Shown: positions 1 through 8,958, counted from the first letter of the stretch. The stretch is DNA of 64,000 bases from Sandaracinaceae bacterium (GCA_020633195.1 JACKEC010000017.1:372001-436000); one strand, 5' to 3'. Notes: generated by a model from the sequence alone, not told the origin. Translations and numbers: made by a program.

Positions 1-804
1 TGCGTCGGCACCTGGCCGCCCGCGCTGAACATCTTCGAGACGCTCCTGCGCCGCGGGAAGATCGACGCGTCGCTCGCGCTCGAGGGCGGGGGCACGCTCG
101 AGTTCGAGCGCATCGTGCCCCTCGACGCGGAGTACGACGTGCTGACGGACGCGCCCGCGGAGATCCGCGAGAACCGTCGCTACAAGGACCGCGGCGACTT
201 CTCGATCGCCGGCGCCGCGGCGCTCTTCGAGGCCGAGTACGGCTCGCCGTGCTTCGACGTCGTCGTGCACTCGCTCGCGAACGGCCCCGAGGTCAAGAAG
301 CCGCTCCTCGAGACCAGCCGCTCCGGGTACCTGTCGGCGATGAGCGCGAGCGCGTACTCGTTCGTGTCGCTCGTCTCGCGCTTCGGGCCCCTGATGCGAC
401 CGGGCGGGAGCTTCCTGTGCCTGTCGTACCTGGCCGCCGAGCGCGTCGTGCCGGGGTACGGCGGGGGCATGAGCTCGGCGAAGGCGGCGCTCGAGTCCGA
501 CACCCGCGTCCTCGCCTTCGAGGCCGGCCGCAAGTGGGGGCACCGCGTGAACGCCATCAGCGCCGGGCCGTACGCGTCCCGCGCGGCGTCGGCGATCGGC
601 TTGATCGGCCGGATGATCGACCACTACGAGAAGAACGCGCCGATCGTGCAGCCGCTCCAGGCCGAAGAGGTCGGCCGCGCGGCGGCGTTCCTGTGCAGCC
701 CGCTCGCGAGCGCGATCACGGGGACGACCCTCCACGTCGATCACGGCTACCACGCGATGGCGGTGCCGGCGGATCTGGGAGAGGCGTCCGAAGCCGAGGG
801 GTGA
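1..804 (+). CDS. fabI: Enoyl-ACP reductase (FabI), plant/chlamydia type, 5'-truncated by window edge
   Basis: The NADH-dependent enoyl-[acyl-carrier-protein] reductase catalyses the last step of the type II fatty acid elongation cycle in the cytoplasm. Frame 1 is open from the first base ('VGTWPPALNIFETLLRRGK'), so the N-terminal Rossmann nucleotide-binding part lies off the window. The visible 267 residues include 'VHSLANGPEV', 'KPLLETSRSGYL', the catalytic region 'PGYGGGMSSAKAALESDTR' and 'SPLASAITGTTLHVDHG'. The catalytic Tyr and Lys are 8 residues apart (Y-GGGMSSA-K), as in plant ENR; E. coli FabI has a spacing of 7. Overall wording closely follows plant, apicomplexan and chlamydial ENR. 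The internal ATG at 115 is not the start. The gene is convergent with the TPR gene downstream, with two hairpins between them. Confidence 0.93.
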   Translation, partial: CVGTWPPALNIFETLLRRGKIDASLALEGGGTLEFERIVPLDAEYDVLTDAPAEIRENRRYKDRGDFSIAGAAALFEAEYGSPCFDVVVHSLANGPEVKKPLLETSRSGYLSAMSASAYSFVSLVSRFGPLMRPGGSFLCLSYLAAERVVPGYGGGMSSAKAALESDTRVLAFEAGRKWGHRVNAISAGPYASRAASAIGLIGRMIDHYEKNAPIVQPLQAEEVGRAAAFLCSPLASAITGTTLHVDHGYHAMAVPADLGEASEAEG

Positions 805-847
805 ACGGGGGCGATCAGCCGAGGTCGGGGAAAAGCATGCGGCTACA

Positions 848-862
848 CCGAGCAAGGCTCGG
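848..862. terminator. Triloop hairpin downstream of fabI
   Basis: Perfect 6-bp stem with an AAG loop (CCGAGC-AAG-GCTCGG) 44 bases after the fabI stop. No T-run follows, so it is a candidate for a Rho-assisted or processing hairpin rather than a canonical intrinsic terminator. Confidence 0.35.
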
Positions 863-950
863 GCCACACGCTCTCGACGGCTGACTCGCGTCGCTTCGAC
901 AGGTTCTCACGGACCGGACATGCATTGGCGATCCGGGTCGGCCCCGGAAA

Positions 951-969
951 ACCGGGCGATCCGCCCGGT
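951..969. terminator. GC-rich hairpin between convergent genes
   Basis: Perfect 8-bp stem with an ATC loop (ACCGGGCG / CGCCCGGT), located 38 bases beyond the stop of the minus-strand TPR gene and between two convergent genes. A second small palindrome (GAAGAA-AC-TTCTTC) follows at about 991-1004. Probably a bidirectional terminator; no U-tract is present. Confidence 0.45.
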
Positions 970-1007
970 GGGCCGACGAGCCCCGGCCGGGAAGAAACTT
1001 CTTCCAG

Positions 1008-1577
1008 CTACTGCAGAGTTACGAGGTCGATGTCCGCGGTCTCGATCTCGTGCAGGTCGGGGTGGAGCCGATCGGAGCGCGTGCGCTCGAGCAGGCCGAC
1101 GTGGCGCGGGTCGAGCTTGGCGGCGCGGCGGAAGTAGTACTCGGCCTCCTCGTCCTCTCGCATCGCGAAGTAGAGCTGGCCGATCTCGGCGTACACCCAC
1201 GCGATCTGACGGCCATCGGTGAGGTCGTGCAGGGCCTGCTTGTACAGGGACAAGGCGTCCTGCGGGCGCCCGCGAAGGCGCTGGATGCGCCCCATCTCGC
1301 TGAGCGCCGCGCCGGTGTGGCTCGGCGCCTTGGCCGCCCGGCGGAACACGGCCGCCGCCGCGCTCAGGTCACCCTGCTGCTCGAGCTGATAGGCGCGACC
1401 CATGAGCTCGGCCGCGCGCTGGGGGCTCATCGGAGGCACCAGCGGGGTCGCCGCCTTCTGCATCTCCTCGGCCCGCGCGAGCAGCAGCTCGAGGGGCGCC
1501 GACGGGGTCAACGCGGGGAGCGAGACGTCCGAGCGACGGGACGGGGGAGGGGGCGGCGGAAGGGGGCGATGTTCCAC
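1008..1577 (-). CDS. Tetratricopeptide-repeat protein
   Basis: A 189-residue protein with a Pro-rich N-terminus and then about three TPR-like helical pairs at about residues 55-165 ('AYQLEQQGDLSAAAAVFRRA', 'MGRIQRLRGRPQDALSLYKQ', 'IGQLYFAMREDEEAEYYFRR'). Such proteins are scaffolds for protein-protein contacts. There is no signal peptide or membrane segment. The start is a GTG at 1577. It is transcribed in the same direction as the lipoprotein, kinase and TPR/PEGA genes upstream on the minus strand, after a gap of about 114 bases, so it may be the last gene of that operon. Function unknown. Confidence 0.75.
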   Translation of the reverse strand: MEHRPLPPPPPPSRRSDVSLPALTPSAPLELLLARAEEMQKAATPLVPPMSPQRAAELMGRAYQLEQQGDLSAAAAVFRRAAKAPSHTGAALSEMGRIQRLRGRPQDALSLYKQALHDLTDGRQIAWVYAEIGQLYFAMREDEEAEYYFRRAAKLDPRHVGLLERTRSDRLHPDLHEIETADIDLVTLQ

Positions 1578-1691
1578 GAGCCACCAACTGTGCAGAGTTC
1601 GTGCCCCTGCCGTCGGCCGGGTGAAGCGCCCTTGGCGCGGCGCATCGAGTGGTGCCTGGATGCGACCGCTGGGGACGCGGGACCCGAGCGG

Positions 1692-2843
1692 TCAGGGCCC
1701 GCAGAGGTCGCTGAAGGGGGGGACCGCGGTCGTCCCGCCGAAGCGCGCGGGCACTCCGTCGAAGCCGAGCGCCGTGCTCACGGCGTCGCAGTCGAGCATC
1801 AGCGAGTCGGTGGTCGGGTCGCTGCGGACGTCGGCGACCCGCTCGACGAGCGCGTCGATGGTGATGCGATCGCTGCGCCCGGGGCAGACGCCGATCTGCG
1901 TGAGCGACGTGCTGATGTCGAGCAGCGCCCAGCGCCCCGCGAGCCGCGCCGCGGTCACCGCCGTCGCGTCCGCGTTGATCTCGAGCACGAGCACCGCGTC
2001 CGTGAGGCGCAGCGTCATGGGGTTGTCCTCCCAGGGGATGTACGTCGTGCGTCCCTCGGGGAGGTGCATCACGAGCTGCCGCCCGGAGACGTAGGCGCCG
2101 TCGTCCACGATGAGCGGGCGCGCGGGGTCTCCGTCCACGAAGTCGGTCTCGGACACGACGAAGGTGTCCGTCCCGTCCCACCGGAGGGGGTCTCCGCGCG
2201 CCCCTCCGTCCGGCACGCCGTACACCGTCTGGGCGGTCCACGCGGTGACGCGCGCGTCGTCGTCGGTTCCGTCCCAGCCCTCGATGGTCACGAAGATCGC
2301 GCTGACGCCGGCGTCCTGCTTCGCGCGGGCGCCGGTCTCGAGGCTCGGGTCGCCGATCGTGAGGGCCACGAGGATCTCCCGACCCGTGGCGTTGTCGACG
2401 CCGTCGGCGCCGTCGATCTGAGGTGACGCCCCCGCCCGCGGCTCGCACGTGATCGAGCCGACTCCGTCCGAGCAGGTCTCGTCGAGGTCGTAGCCCAGGT
2501 CGTTCCAGCCCGTGCCGCCCTGCGCGAGGACCACGTTGCGGAGCGCGAACGAGACCGTCGGCCCGTCGGTGCCGACGCCGATCCCGCGGGGCGGCGGGCG
2601 CCGCGAGTCGCAGACCGGGCCCGCGTCGACGCCCGCGTCGAACCCCGCGTCCGAGCCGCCCGCGTCCACCGGGGCGCCCGCGTCGTCGAGCGCGGCGTCG
2701 CCCGCGCCCGCGTCCGGGAGCGAGGCGTCGAACCCCGCGTCATAGCGGTCGAACGCCTCCGGGTGGTAGACGTCACACGCGGCGAGCAGCAGGGCGATCG
2801 AGCAAGCAGTGCGGCGTCCGCGCACCTCGCCAGCATGCCACAA
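1692..2843 (-). CDS. Predicted lipoprotein with Asp-Ala-Gly linker
   Basis: The 383-residue protein begins with a lipoprotein signal ending in a lipobox-like 'LLLAACD', so it should be lipidated on Cys after cleavage by LspA. About residues 35-75 form a low-complexity linker rich in DAG/DAGA, typical of myxobacterial lipoproteins. The rest is a beta-rich globular domain with Trp and Asp patches that I do not recognise. It starts 9 bases after the stop of the kinase gene, so the two are almost certainly co-transcribed, and the kinase may act in the same envelope-sensing circuit (inference). Confidence 0.75.
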   Translation of the reverse strand: MWHAGEVRGRRTACSIALLLAACDVYHPEAFDRYDAGFDASLPDAGAGDAALDDAGAPVDAGGSDAGFDAGVDAGPVCDSRRPPPRGIGVGTDGPTVSFALRNVVLAQGGTGWNDLGYDLDETCSDGVGSITCEPRAGASPQIDGADGVDNATGREILVALTIGDPSLETGARAKQDAGVSAIFVTIEGWDGTDDDARVTAWTAQTVYGVPDGGARGDPLRWDGTDTFVVSETDFVDGDPARPLIVDDGAYVSGRQLVMHLPEGRTTYIPWEDNPMTLRLTDAVLVLEINADATAVTAARLAGRWALLDISTSLTQIGVCPGRSDRITIDALVERVADVRSDPTTDSLMLDCDAVSTALGFDGVPARFGGTTAVPPFSDLCGP

Positions 2844-2852
2844 AGCCCTGGC

Positions 2853-4307
2853 TCAATCTCGGAACGGGTTCGGGTAGAGGTCGTCGCGCGGCGCGGCCGC
2901 GGGGCGGGCCGGCGGGGCCGGATCGGGCGTCGGCGCGGCGGCGCGCGCGGCCTCGGCGGACCGGTCGGGGCGGGGCAGGCGCGGGGTCCGCGGCCTGGAC
3001 GGTCGCAAGCTCTCTTGCGGCTCGGGCTGGAGCGCCACGGGGGCGGGGGCGGCGACGGTCGGGGCCTCGGTCGGGGCCTCGGTCGGGGCCTCGCTCGGCT
3101 GCGGGGGCGCCGCCGCGGGAGGGGGGGGAGCCGGCGTCGCGGGAGCCGGGGCCGTGGCGGCGCGCTCGGGCGCGGGCTGCGAGAGCTGGGTGAGCACGGC
3201 GCCGAGGCCGGCGGCGATGAGGACCAGCACGGCGATCGCCGGCCACAGCCACGCTCGGCGCGGTGTCGCGAGGGGCTCGGGGGCCTCGGTGCGGGTGACC
3301 GCGCTCGACCCGGCCCGGATGCCCGACGGGGTGAGGCTCGGGCGCTCGAGCCGGGCGGCGCGCGCCCGGAGCTCGTCCGACAGGAGCTCGGCGACGAGCG
3401 CTCCCACCTCGGCGCGGCTCGCGAGCCCGCCGATCGCCTCGGCGGCGCGCTCGATCGCGTCGGCCATCGCGCCCGCCGTCGGGTAGCGGTCCTCCCGCTC
3501 GCGGGCGAGCGCCTCCTTGACCACCGCGTCGAGCGGGGCGAGGGCCTCGTCGTAGCTCGACGGCGGGGGGACCTTCTCGAGGAGGACCTTGTTGATGACG
3601 GAGATCTCGTCGTCCCCCTTGAACAGGCGCCGGCCGAGGAGGGCCTCCCAGAGCACCACCCCGGCCGCGAAGACGTCCACCCGCTGATCGAGCTCGTCCT
3701 CGTGGGCGAGCTGCTCGGGGGCCATGTAGGACAGCTTCCCCTTGAGCTGCCCCGGCCGCGTCATCGTGTAGCGCTCGTCGCTCTTCGCGATCCCGAAGTC
3801 GGTCAGGCGAGCGACCCCGTCGGTCCCGACCATCACGTTGTGGGGGCTCACGTCCCTGTGGATCAGGTTCAGCGGCGCGCCGTCGTCGCCGGTGAGCGCA
3901 TGGGCCGCCTCGAGCCCCCGGCAGAGGTCGACCACGAGGCGCAGGACCACGCCGGCGGGGAGCTGCCGGCGCTCCTTGCCCGCCGCCTTGAGGAGCTCCG
4001 CGAGGTCGCCGCCGTCGAGCAGCTCCATGAGGATGAACGCGCCGTGCTCGGGGTGCTCCCCGTGATCGAAGACGCGAACTACGTTGTCATGCTCGAGCCG
4101 CGCCGCGAGCTGCGCCTCGTGCAGGAACATGCTGCGGATGTGCGGGTCCTCGGCGAGGTGCGGGTGGAGCAGCTTCACCGCGACGCGCTCGCCGTCCCGG
4201 GTGCCGGCGTAGATCGTGGCCATCCCGCCGTGCGCCACGCGCGCGGTGAGCTCGAAGGGGTCGAGCGGCGGCTCGACGACCGGCCGGGCCAGGGACACCG
4301 AGATCAA
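2853..4307 (-). CDS. Hanks-type Ser/Thr protein kinase, membrane-anchored
   Basis: The kinase domain spans about residues 18-290: Gly-loop 'VAHGGMATIYAG', ATP-binding Lys in 'VAVKLLHPHL', catalytic loop 'IHRDVSPHNVMV', 'TDFGIAK' and 'YMAPEQL'. The usual Lys of HRDLKPEN is Ser here, which is common in myxobacterial kinases and keeps the catalytic Asp and Asn. A single membrane helix ('LWPAIAVLVLIAAGLGAVL') lies at about residues 350-370. A Pro/Ala-rich tail follows it, with a short repeated 'SEAPTEAPTEAPT' segment, presumably outside the cytoplasm. Spacing is 18 bases from the TPR/PEGA gene upstream and 9 bases to the lipoprotein gene downstream, so this is the middle gene of an operon. Confidence 0.93.
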   Translation of the reverse strand: MISVSLARPVVEPPLDPFELTARVAHGGMATIYAGTRDGERVAVKLLHPHLAEDPHIRSMFLHEAQLAARLEHDNVVRVFDHGEHPEHGAFILMELLDGGDLAELLKAAGKERRQLPAGVVLRLVVDLCRGLEAAHALTGDDGAPLNLIHRDVSPHNVMVGTDGVARLTDFGIAKSDERYTMTRPGQLKGKLSYMAPEQLAHEDELDQRVDVFAAGVVLWEALLGRRLFKGDDEISVINKVLLEKVPPPSSYDEALAPLDAVVKEALAREREDRYPTAGAMADAIERAAEAIGGLASRAEVGALVAELLSDELRARAARLERPSLTPSGIRAGSSAVTRTEAPEPLATPRRAWLWPAIAVLVLIAAGLGAVLTQLSQPAPERAATAPAPATPAPPPPAAAPPQPSEAPTEAPTEAPTVAAPAPVALQPEPQESLRPSRPRTPRLPRPDRSAEAARAAAPTPDPAPPARPAAAPRDDLYPNPFRD

Positions 4308-4325
4308 AGATAACGCAGCGTCACG

Positions 4326-5297
4326 TCAGAACGATGTGCGTAGCCACGCACCGCCGCTCCGACCGTCGAGCCAGACCCCCCCGGCGGTCGACGCGTCGGG
4401 CGGGTCTCCGTCCCAGTCGGCGAGGATCGCGAACAGGACCGTGAGCAAGCCGAGGCCCGCGGTGATCCCGACCAGGACGTTGGTCCGTAGCTCCTTGTCC
4501 TGCCCCGCCTCGAAGGCCTCGGGGGTGGGCATCGCGTTGAACGCGTCGACGCCGTCGAGGGTGTCCACGCCGCTCCAGATCAGGATCGCGCCGCTGACCA
4601 GCGTGAGCCCGAGGCTCGCGCCGAAGACCCACGGCGAGAGGCCGGCGCCCGTCCCGGACGCGGGCGGCGGGGGCCGCGGCGCGTCGGGCTCGTCGACGCC
4701 CGTGGAGCCGCTCGCGCTCGGCGCGCCGAGCTGGATCCGCTGCCCGGGGAGGCCGCGCACGCTGTGTCGCTCGCGCCGGTCGCCCTGCGTGACGAGCACG
4801 TCGTGGTCGGTGCTCGGCGTGAGGAACGCCGCGGGGTAGGACCACACGCGGCCCTCGATCTCGAGCTGGCAGCCCTCGCACGACACCTCGAGCAGGACGA
4901 AGTCGCTGCCGTTCTCGGCGATGACCTCGTCGGCGAGCGCGCGGGCGTCGGCGTCGTCACCGTGCAGGCCGCGCAGGCGCAGCGCGAGGTTCGCGGCGCG
5001 GATCACGTGCCCCGTCCGCACCTGCGCGCGGAGCGCCTGGATCAGCGCCGGTGGGGCGGGAGCGAGCCGATACGCGGTCTCGAACCACTGCGCGGCGCGC
5101 GCGTAGTCCTGGTTCAGATAGAAGGCCGAGCCGCGGTCGTACGCCTCCGCGGCCGCGGCCGTGTTCGGGACCGCCGCGTCCTCCGCGTCGGCCTCCCCGT
5201 CGGCTGCCTCGTCGTCGACGACGTCGTCCTGCCCCGCCGCGCTCACCGGGAGCGACGCGGCGAGCAGCAGCACGAGGGCGAGCGCGCGAGACGACAT
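4326..5297 (-). CDS. Secreted TPR / PEGA-like membrane protein
   Basis: A 323-residue protein. I place the start at the ATG at 5297, because it gives a clean Sec signal peptide ('ALALVLLLAASLPVSAAGQ'); the longer frame upstream overlaps the divergent gene and does not look coding. After an acidic stretch there are TPR-like helices (about residues 50-130, 'AYDRGSAFYLNQDYARAAQW'). A PEGA-like beta domain follows (about 135-195, 'VSCEGCQLEIEGRVWSYPAA'), then two membrane segments ('FGASLGLTLVSGAILIWSG' and 'VGITAGLGLLTVLFAILAD'). This layout often accompanies kinases in myxobacteria. It is the first gene of the kinase operon. Confidence 0.8.
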   Translation of the reverse strand: MSSRALALVLLLAASLPVSAAGQDDVVDDEAADGEADAEDAAVPNTAAAAEAYDRGSAFYLNQDYARAAQWFETAYRLAPAPPALIQALRAQVRTGHVIRAANLALRLRGLHGDDADARALADEVIAENGSDFVLLEVSCEGCQLEIEGRVWSYPAAFLTPSTDHDVLVTQGDRRERHSVRGLPGQRIQLGAPSASGSTGVDEPDAPRPPPPASGTGAGLSPWVFGASLGLTLVSGAILIWSGVDTLDGVDAFNAMPTPEAFEAGQDKELRTNVLVGITAGLGLLTVLFAILADWDGDPPDASTAGGVWLDGRSGGAWLRTSF

Positions 5298-5354
5298 GGG
5301 CAGCGCAGTTTGGCAAAGCGGAAGCCGCCCTGACAATGCTGTACCCTGCGCGCG

Positions 5355-6725
5355 ATGGGCGAGGCGGCCGACAGCTACACCAGCACCGCGCTGCTGCGCG
5401 TGGCCGGTGAGCCGAAGCGGCTCCGGGTCCGGTCGGTGCTCCTGTCGCGGCTCGGGCCGCACGCGTCGGAGCACCGCTTCGACACGGAGCTGGTCCGGAT
5501 CGGCAGCGCGCCCGACAACGACCTCGTCGTGTTCGACCCGGCGGTGAGCCGCGCGCACTGCCGCATCTTCCTCGAGGGCGGCCGCTTCGTGATCCAGGAC
5601 GAGCGCTCGAAGAACGGCACCTTCGTCAACGACGTGCCGATCCGCGAGGCGTTCCTGTTGCCGGGCATGAAGATCACGCTCGGCGGCGTGGTCTACCGCT
5701 TCGAGACGGCGGAGCGGGACGAGACGATCCGCCCGAGCCGCACCGCGAAGCTCGGCGAGCTCGTGGGGACGAGCCCGTCGATGCGGGAGGCGTTCGGCCT
5801 CATCGAGCGCATCGCGGGGGTCGACTCGACCGTCGTCGTCTTCGGGGAGACCGGCACGGGCAAGGAGCTGGTGGCCCGCGCGCTGCACGATCTGTCACGC
5901 CGCAAGGAGGGGCCGTTCACCGTCGTCGACTGCGGCGCGATCAGCCCGACGCTGATCGAGAGCGAGCTGTTCGGCCACGAGCGGGGCGCCTTCACCGGCG
6001 CCCTCGACCGCAAGATCGGATCGTTCGAGCAGAGCGACGGCGGCACCGTGTTCCTCGACGAGATCGGCGAGCTCCCGATGGAGCTGCAAGTGAAGTTGCT
6101 GCGCGTCCTCGAGCGCCACGAGATCAAGCGCGTGGGCGGCGAGGGCTACCTGCCGATCGACGTGCGGGTGGTCGCCGCGACGCACCGCGACCTCGGGGAG
6201 ATGGTCGAGGCGGGCGCGTTCCGGCGCGACCTGCTCTACCGGCTCGAGGTGGTGACGATCCACATGCCGCCGCTGCGGGAGCGGCTCGAGGACGTCGCGC
6301 TGCTCGTCCGGCACTTCCTGCGGGCGTCGTCGTTCAACCGCGGGCCGGACGGGGAGCGCAAGACCGAGCACGTCAGCCCGCTCGCGATGCAGGCGCTCAC
6401 CGCGTACCCCTGGCCGGGCAACGTCCGCGAGCTGAAGCACGCGATCGAGCGCGCGGTCGGGCTCGGCGACTCCGACACGATCACCATCGGCGACCTCCCG
6501 CCCCGCGTCGTCTCCGAGGAGATGGTGCGCGCCGAGAAGGAGCCGGGCGGCACGTTCAAGGACGCGAAGCGCGCGTGGGTCGACGCCTTCGCGAGCGACT
6601 ACCTCACGCGCCTGCTCGAGCGGCACGGCGGCGACGTCAACGCCGCGGCGGTGGAGGCCGACCTGCACCCCAAGTACATGCGGCAGCTGATGATGCAGTA
6701 CGAGCTCGGGCCCTACGGGGACTGA
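5355..6725 (+). CDS. FHA-domain sigma54-dependent transcriptional activator
   Basis: An enhancer-binding protein that opens sigma54 promoters by ATP hydrolysis. An FHA domain at about residues 30-110 ('IGSAPDNDLVVFDPAVSRAH', 'SKNGTFVND') reads phospho-Thr, so a Ser/Thr kinase is the likely input. The AAA+ domain follows: Walker A 'GETGTGKELVARAL', the sigma54-contact loop 'ERGAFTGA', Walker B 'GGTVFLDEIGELP', and arginine-finger region. A Fis-like helix-turn-helix ends the protein ('GGDVNAAAVEADLHPKYMRQ'). At 456 residues it is full length. It is divergent from the kinase operon across 57 bases, which makes phospho-control by that kinase plausible (inference). Confidence 0.95.
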   Translation: MGEAADSYTSTALLRVAGEPKRLRVRSVLLSRLGPHASEHRFDTELVRIGSAPDNDLVVFDPAVSRAHCRIFLEGGRFVIQDERSKNGTFVNDVPIREAFLLPGMKITLGGVVYRFETAERDETIRPSRTAKLGELVGTSPSMREAFGLIERIAGVDSTVVVFGETGTGKELVARALHDLSRRKEGPFTVVDCGAISPTLIESELFGHERGAFTGALDRKIGSFEQSDGGTVFLDEIGELPMELQVKLLRVLERHEIKRVGGEGYLPIDVRVVAATHRDLGEMVEAGAFRRDLLYRLEVVTIHMPPLRERLEDVALLVRHFLRASSFNRGPDGERKTEHVSPLAMQALTAYPWPGNVRELKHAIERAVGLGDSDTITIGDLPPRVVSEEMVRAEKEPGGTFKDAKRAWVDAFASDYLTRLLERHGGDVNAAAVEADLHPKYMRQLMMQYELGPYGD

Positions 6726-6758
6726 GTCCGACGACGCGAAGCGTCGGAGGATCTCAGT
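6721..6758. terminator. Long hairpin after the sigma54-activator gene
   Basis: ACTGAG-TCCGACG (6721-6733) pairs with CGTCGGA (6742-6748) and CTCAGT (6753-6758), overlapping the TGA stop; the tip is a GAA triloop. Two more small hairpins follow (AAATCGC/GCGATTT at 6794-6812, GGGGC/GCCCC near 6770-6785). It lies between convergent genes. No T-tract, so the mechanism is uncertain. Confidence 0.45.
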
Positions 6759-6924
6759 GGGGAGCGGTACGGGGCTTGCCCCTCGCCGGAGAGAAATCGC
6801 AGAAGGCGATTTGTCGACAGACCTCGAGTCGAGGGGCGACGTCCTCGTACTCACGAGCATGCCCGTGCATGTCTACCGGTCACATCCCTGGGGCCGGGTC
6901 CCAGATCGCGGCGTCGCGCTCCGA

Positions 6925-8958
6925 TCAGGGTGCTAGCGGCAAGAGCTCCGCGATGAGCCTCTCGACCTCGTCGACCTGCCGTGCCTCGTGGAGCCCGCGC
7001 TCGGCCAGGCACGCGCGGTAGCGCTCGGGCTCGAAGTCGTCGTCCAACGTGAGGCGCAGGAAGCCGTCGAGGTCTCGGAAGACCAACTCCTCGGGCCAGA
7101 TCTCCCGCGCCTCGCGCCACGCGTGGATGATCGGCTTCAGCCCCGCCGCCATGCCCTCACCCAGGCTCATGTGGAAGGACTCCTCCAGCGAGAAGCTCAG
7201 GATGTGCGACTTGTCGGCGAACCAGGCGTTCAGATCCGGGACGCGCTCGGTGACGAGCTCCACGTGATCGTCGAGCTCGAGCTCGTCGATCATGGTGTGG
7301 AGCGCCATCACGTACCGCGCGTCTTGCGGGTCCCCACGGATCGAGAGGCGGAAGCGACCGTCCCTGCGTCGGAGCTCGTTGAAGAACTGCAAGAGCATGC
7401 AGTACCCCTTGCGATAGCTCAGGTGACCGACGGCGACCAGGTGTCGCGTGTTGGCCTTTTTCGGCGCGACCGTGAAGCGATCGAGCGAGACGCCGTTGCG
7501 CAGGACGACGGAGCGCGGGGCGAGGTCGGGCTGGCTCGCGAGGAGGACGTCGCGCTTGTGACGCGCCACGAACACCACGCGATCCACGACTGACCAGTCG
7601 ACCCGCGCCGGCAGGTCGGTGAACACCTCGAAGCCATGAATCCGGCAGAGGACGGGCTTGTCGCGGAGCAGGGGCACCCGCCGGCTCGCTTGAGCTGTGA
7701 GCTCGTGGGCCCACTCCAGCCAGACGACGTCGGCCCACGCGGCGGCCTCCCCGACCTCACGAAGCGAGAGGGTCTCCACGTGCCGCACGTCGAAGCGCTC
7801 GGCGAGCCCGCTCACGATGGACTCGAGGAACCGGCCGTCGCCGATCCCGTGTTGCTCGATGAACGCGACCCGAAGCCGGCCTGGGGCTCGCGGCTCCACC
7901 CGCGTCGGGGCTGCGACGTCGACGTCGGGTGCGCCGGGCACCCGGGGCGCGATGGGGAGCCCGAGAACCGTGGCCGCGCCGGCCAGGTTCGACGCGTACC
8001 GCGCCGATCGCACCGGCGTCAGCGTCTGACCTCTCGTGGCCGCGTCGTACCAGGCGCCGAGCGCGATCGTCGCGAGGGCGTGCCAGGGATCCGGGTGCGA
8101 GGGGTGGCGTCGCAGGGCCTCCAAGATCGTCTCCAGGCCCTCGCCTCGCCGTCCTGGCTCCACGAAGCGCGCGAGGGCGAGGTCACACCACCGGTGCACG
8201 AACGTCTCGACGTCGGGCGCGAGCTCGACGCAGCGCTCGGACCAGCGGACCATCTCGGCCGTGTCGCCGATCGCGTGGTAGGTCTGTGCCAGGAAGTGGG
8301 CCCAGCGGGGCTCCTCGGGATCGGCCTCGACCTGTGCGAGCAACAGCGGGAGCGACCGCGCCGCCTTCTCCGCGATCGTGCCGACGTAGCTCGCCAAGAA
8401 CGTCGCCGTCGATGGCACCACCGAGCGCGCCCCGACCAGCTCGTTGTGAACGGGGTAACGCCAGCGGCAGGTCTCGCGGCGGTAGATCCGGATCTGCGGA
8501 AGCGTCTGCCCTGGCCCGCTGTCGCCCACCGTCTCGACCCGACAGAGCACGCCGTCGTGCCCCTCGCGCTCGGCCCGCATGATCATGACCGCGAGATTGC
8601 CCGGATCGACGAGCACCTCATCCGAGTCGATCACGAGGAGCCACGTCGCCTCCGTGTACTCGTGGACCGCGTTGCGCGCGGCCGCGAAGTCGTCGGTCCA
8701 TCTGCGCCGGACGACCATCGCACCGAGGGCAGCGAGCTCCGCGTCCACGTCGGGGTGTGAGCGGTCGTCGAGGATGACGACGCAGGCGTCGGTGAGCGAG
8801 GCGACGCTCTGGAGCGCGCGGCGGAGGGAGGCGCGGGCGGGGGCGTCCGTCAGCTTGGCGACGACCGCGACGGCGACTCGTGCCTCGGCGCGCGACCGCG
8901 GCCACAGTGGCGCATACTGCAGATCCTCAGGGACCACCGTCGAGAATCCCGGCGTCAC
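6925..8958 (-). CDS. Bifunctional glycosyltransferase (GT2 - TPR - GT-B)
   Basis: A 677-residue cytoplasmic protein. About residues 25-215 form a family 2 (GT-A) domain ('VILDDRSH', 'WLLVIDSDEVLVDPG', 'QIRIYRRE.CRWRYPVHNE'). About 220-310 are TPR-like ('HFLAQTYHAIGDTAEMVRWS'). About 365-670 form a GT-B domain of the GT4 type with 'VGHLSYRKGYCMLLQFFNEL' and the EX7E-like donor motif 'EESFHMSLGEGMAAG'. Two transferase domains in one chain suggest sequential sugar addition to a surface glycan or glycoprotein. The start is GTG; the first 32 bases overlap the end of the small lipoprotein gene upstream, so it is the distal gene of the 17.7-6.9 kb minus-strand train and could modify its products (inference). 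Confidence 0.88.
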   Translation of the reverse strand: MTPGFSTVVPEDLQYAPLWPRSRAEARVAVAVVAKLTDAPARASLRRALQSVASLTDACVVILDDRSHPDVDAELAALGAMVVRRRWTDDFAAARNAVHEYTEATWLLVIDSDEVLVDPGNLAVMIMRAEREGHDGVLCRVETVGDSGPGQTLPQIRIYRRETCRWRYPVHNELVGARSVVPSTATFLASYVGTIAEKAARSLPLLLAQVEADPEEPRWAHFLAQTYHAIGDTAEMVRWSERCVELAPDVETFVHRWCDLALARFVEPGRRGEGLETILEALRRHPSHPDPWHALATIALGAWYDAATRGQTLTPVRSARYASNLAGAATVLGLPIAPRVPGAPDVDVAAPTRVEPRAPGRLRVAFIEQHGIGDGRFLESIVSGLAERFDVRHVETLSLREVGEAAAWADVVWLEWAHELTAQASRRVPLLRDKPVLCRIHGFEVFTDLPARVDWSVVDRVVFVARHKRDVLLASQPDLAPRSVVLRNGVSLDRFTVAPKKANTRHLVAVGHLSYRKGYCMLLQFFNELRRRDGRFRLSIRGDPQDARYVMALHTMIDELELDDHVELVTERVPDLNAWFADKSHILSFSLEESFHMSLGEGMAAGLKPIIHAWREAREIWPEELVFRDLDGFLRLTLDDDFEPERYRACLAERGLHEARQVDEVERLIAELLPLAP

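Noticed and set aside
2763..4313. 516-codon open frame opposite the first kinase
   Set aside because: Antisense shadow; the kinase motifs are on the minus strand.
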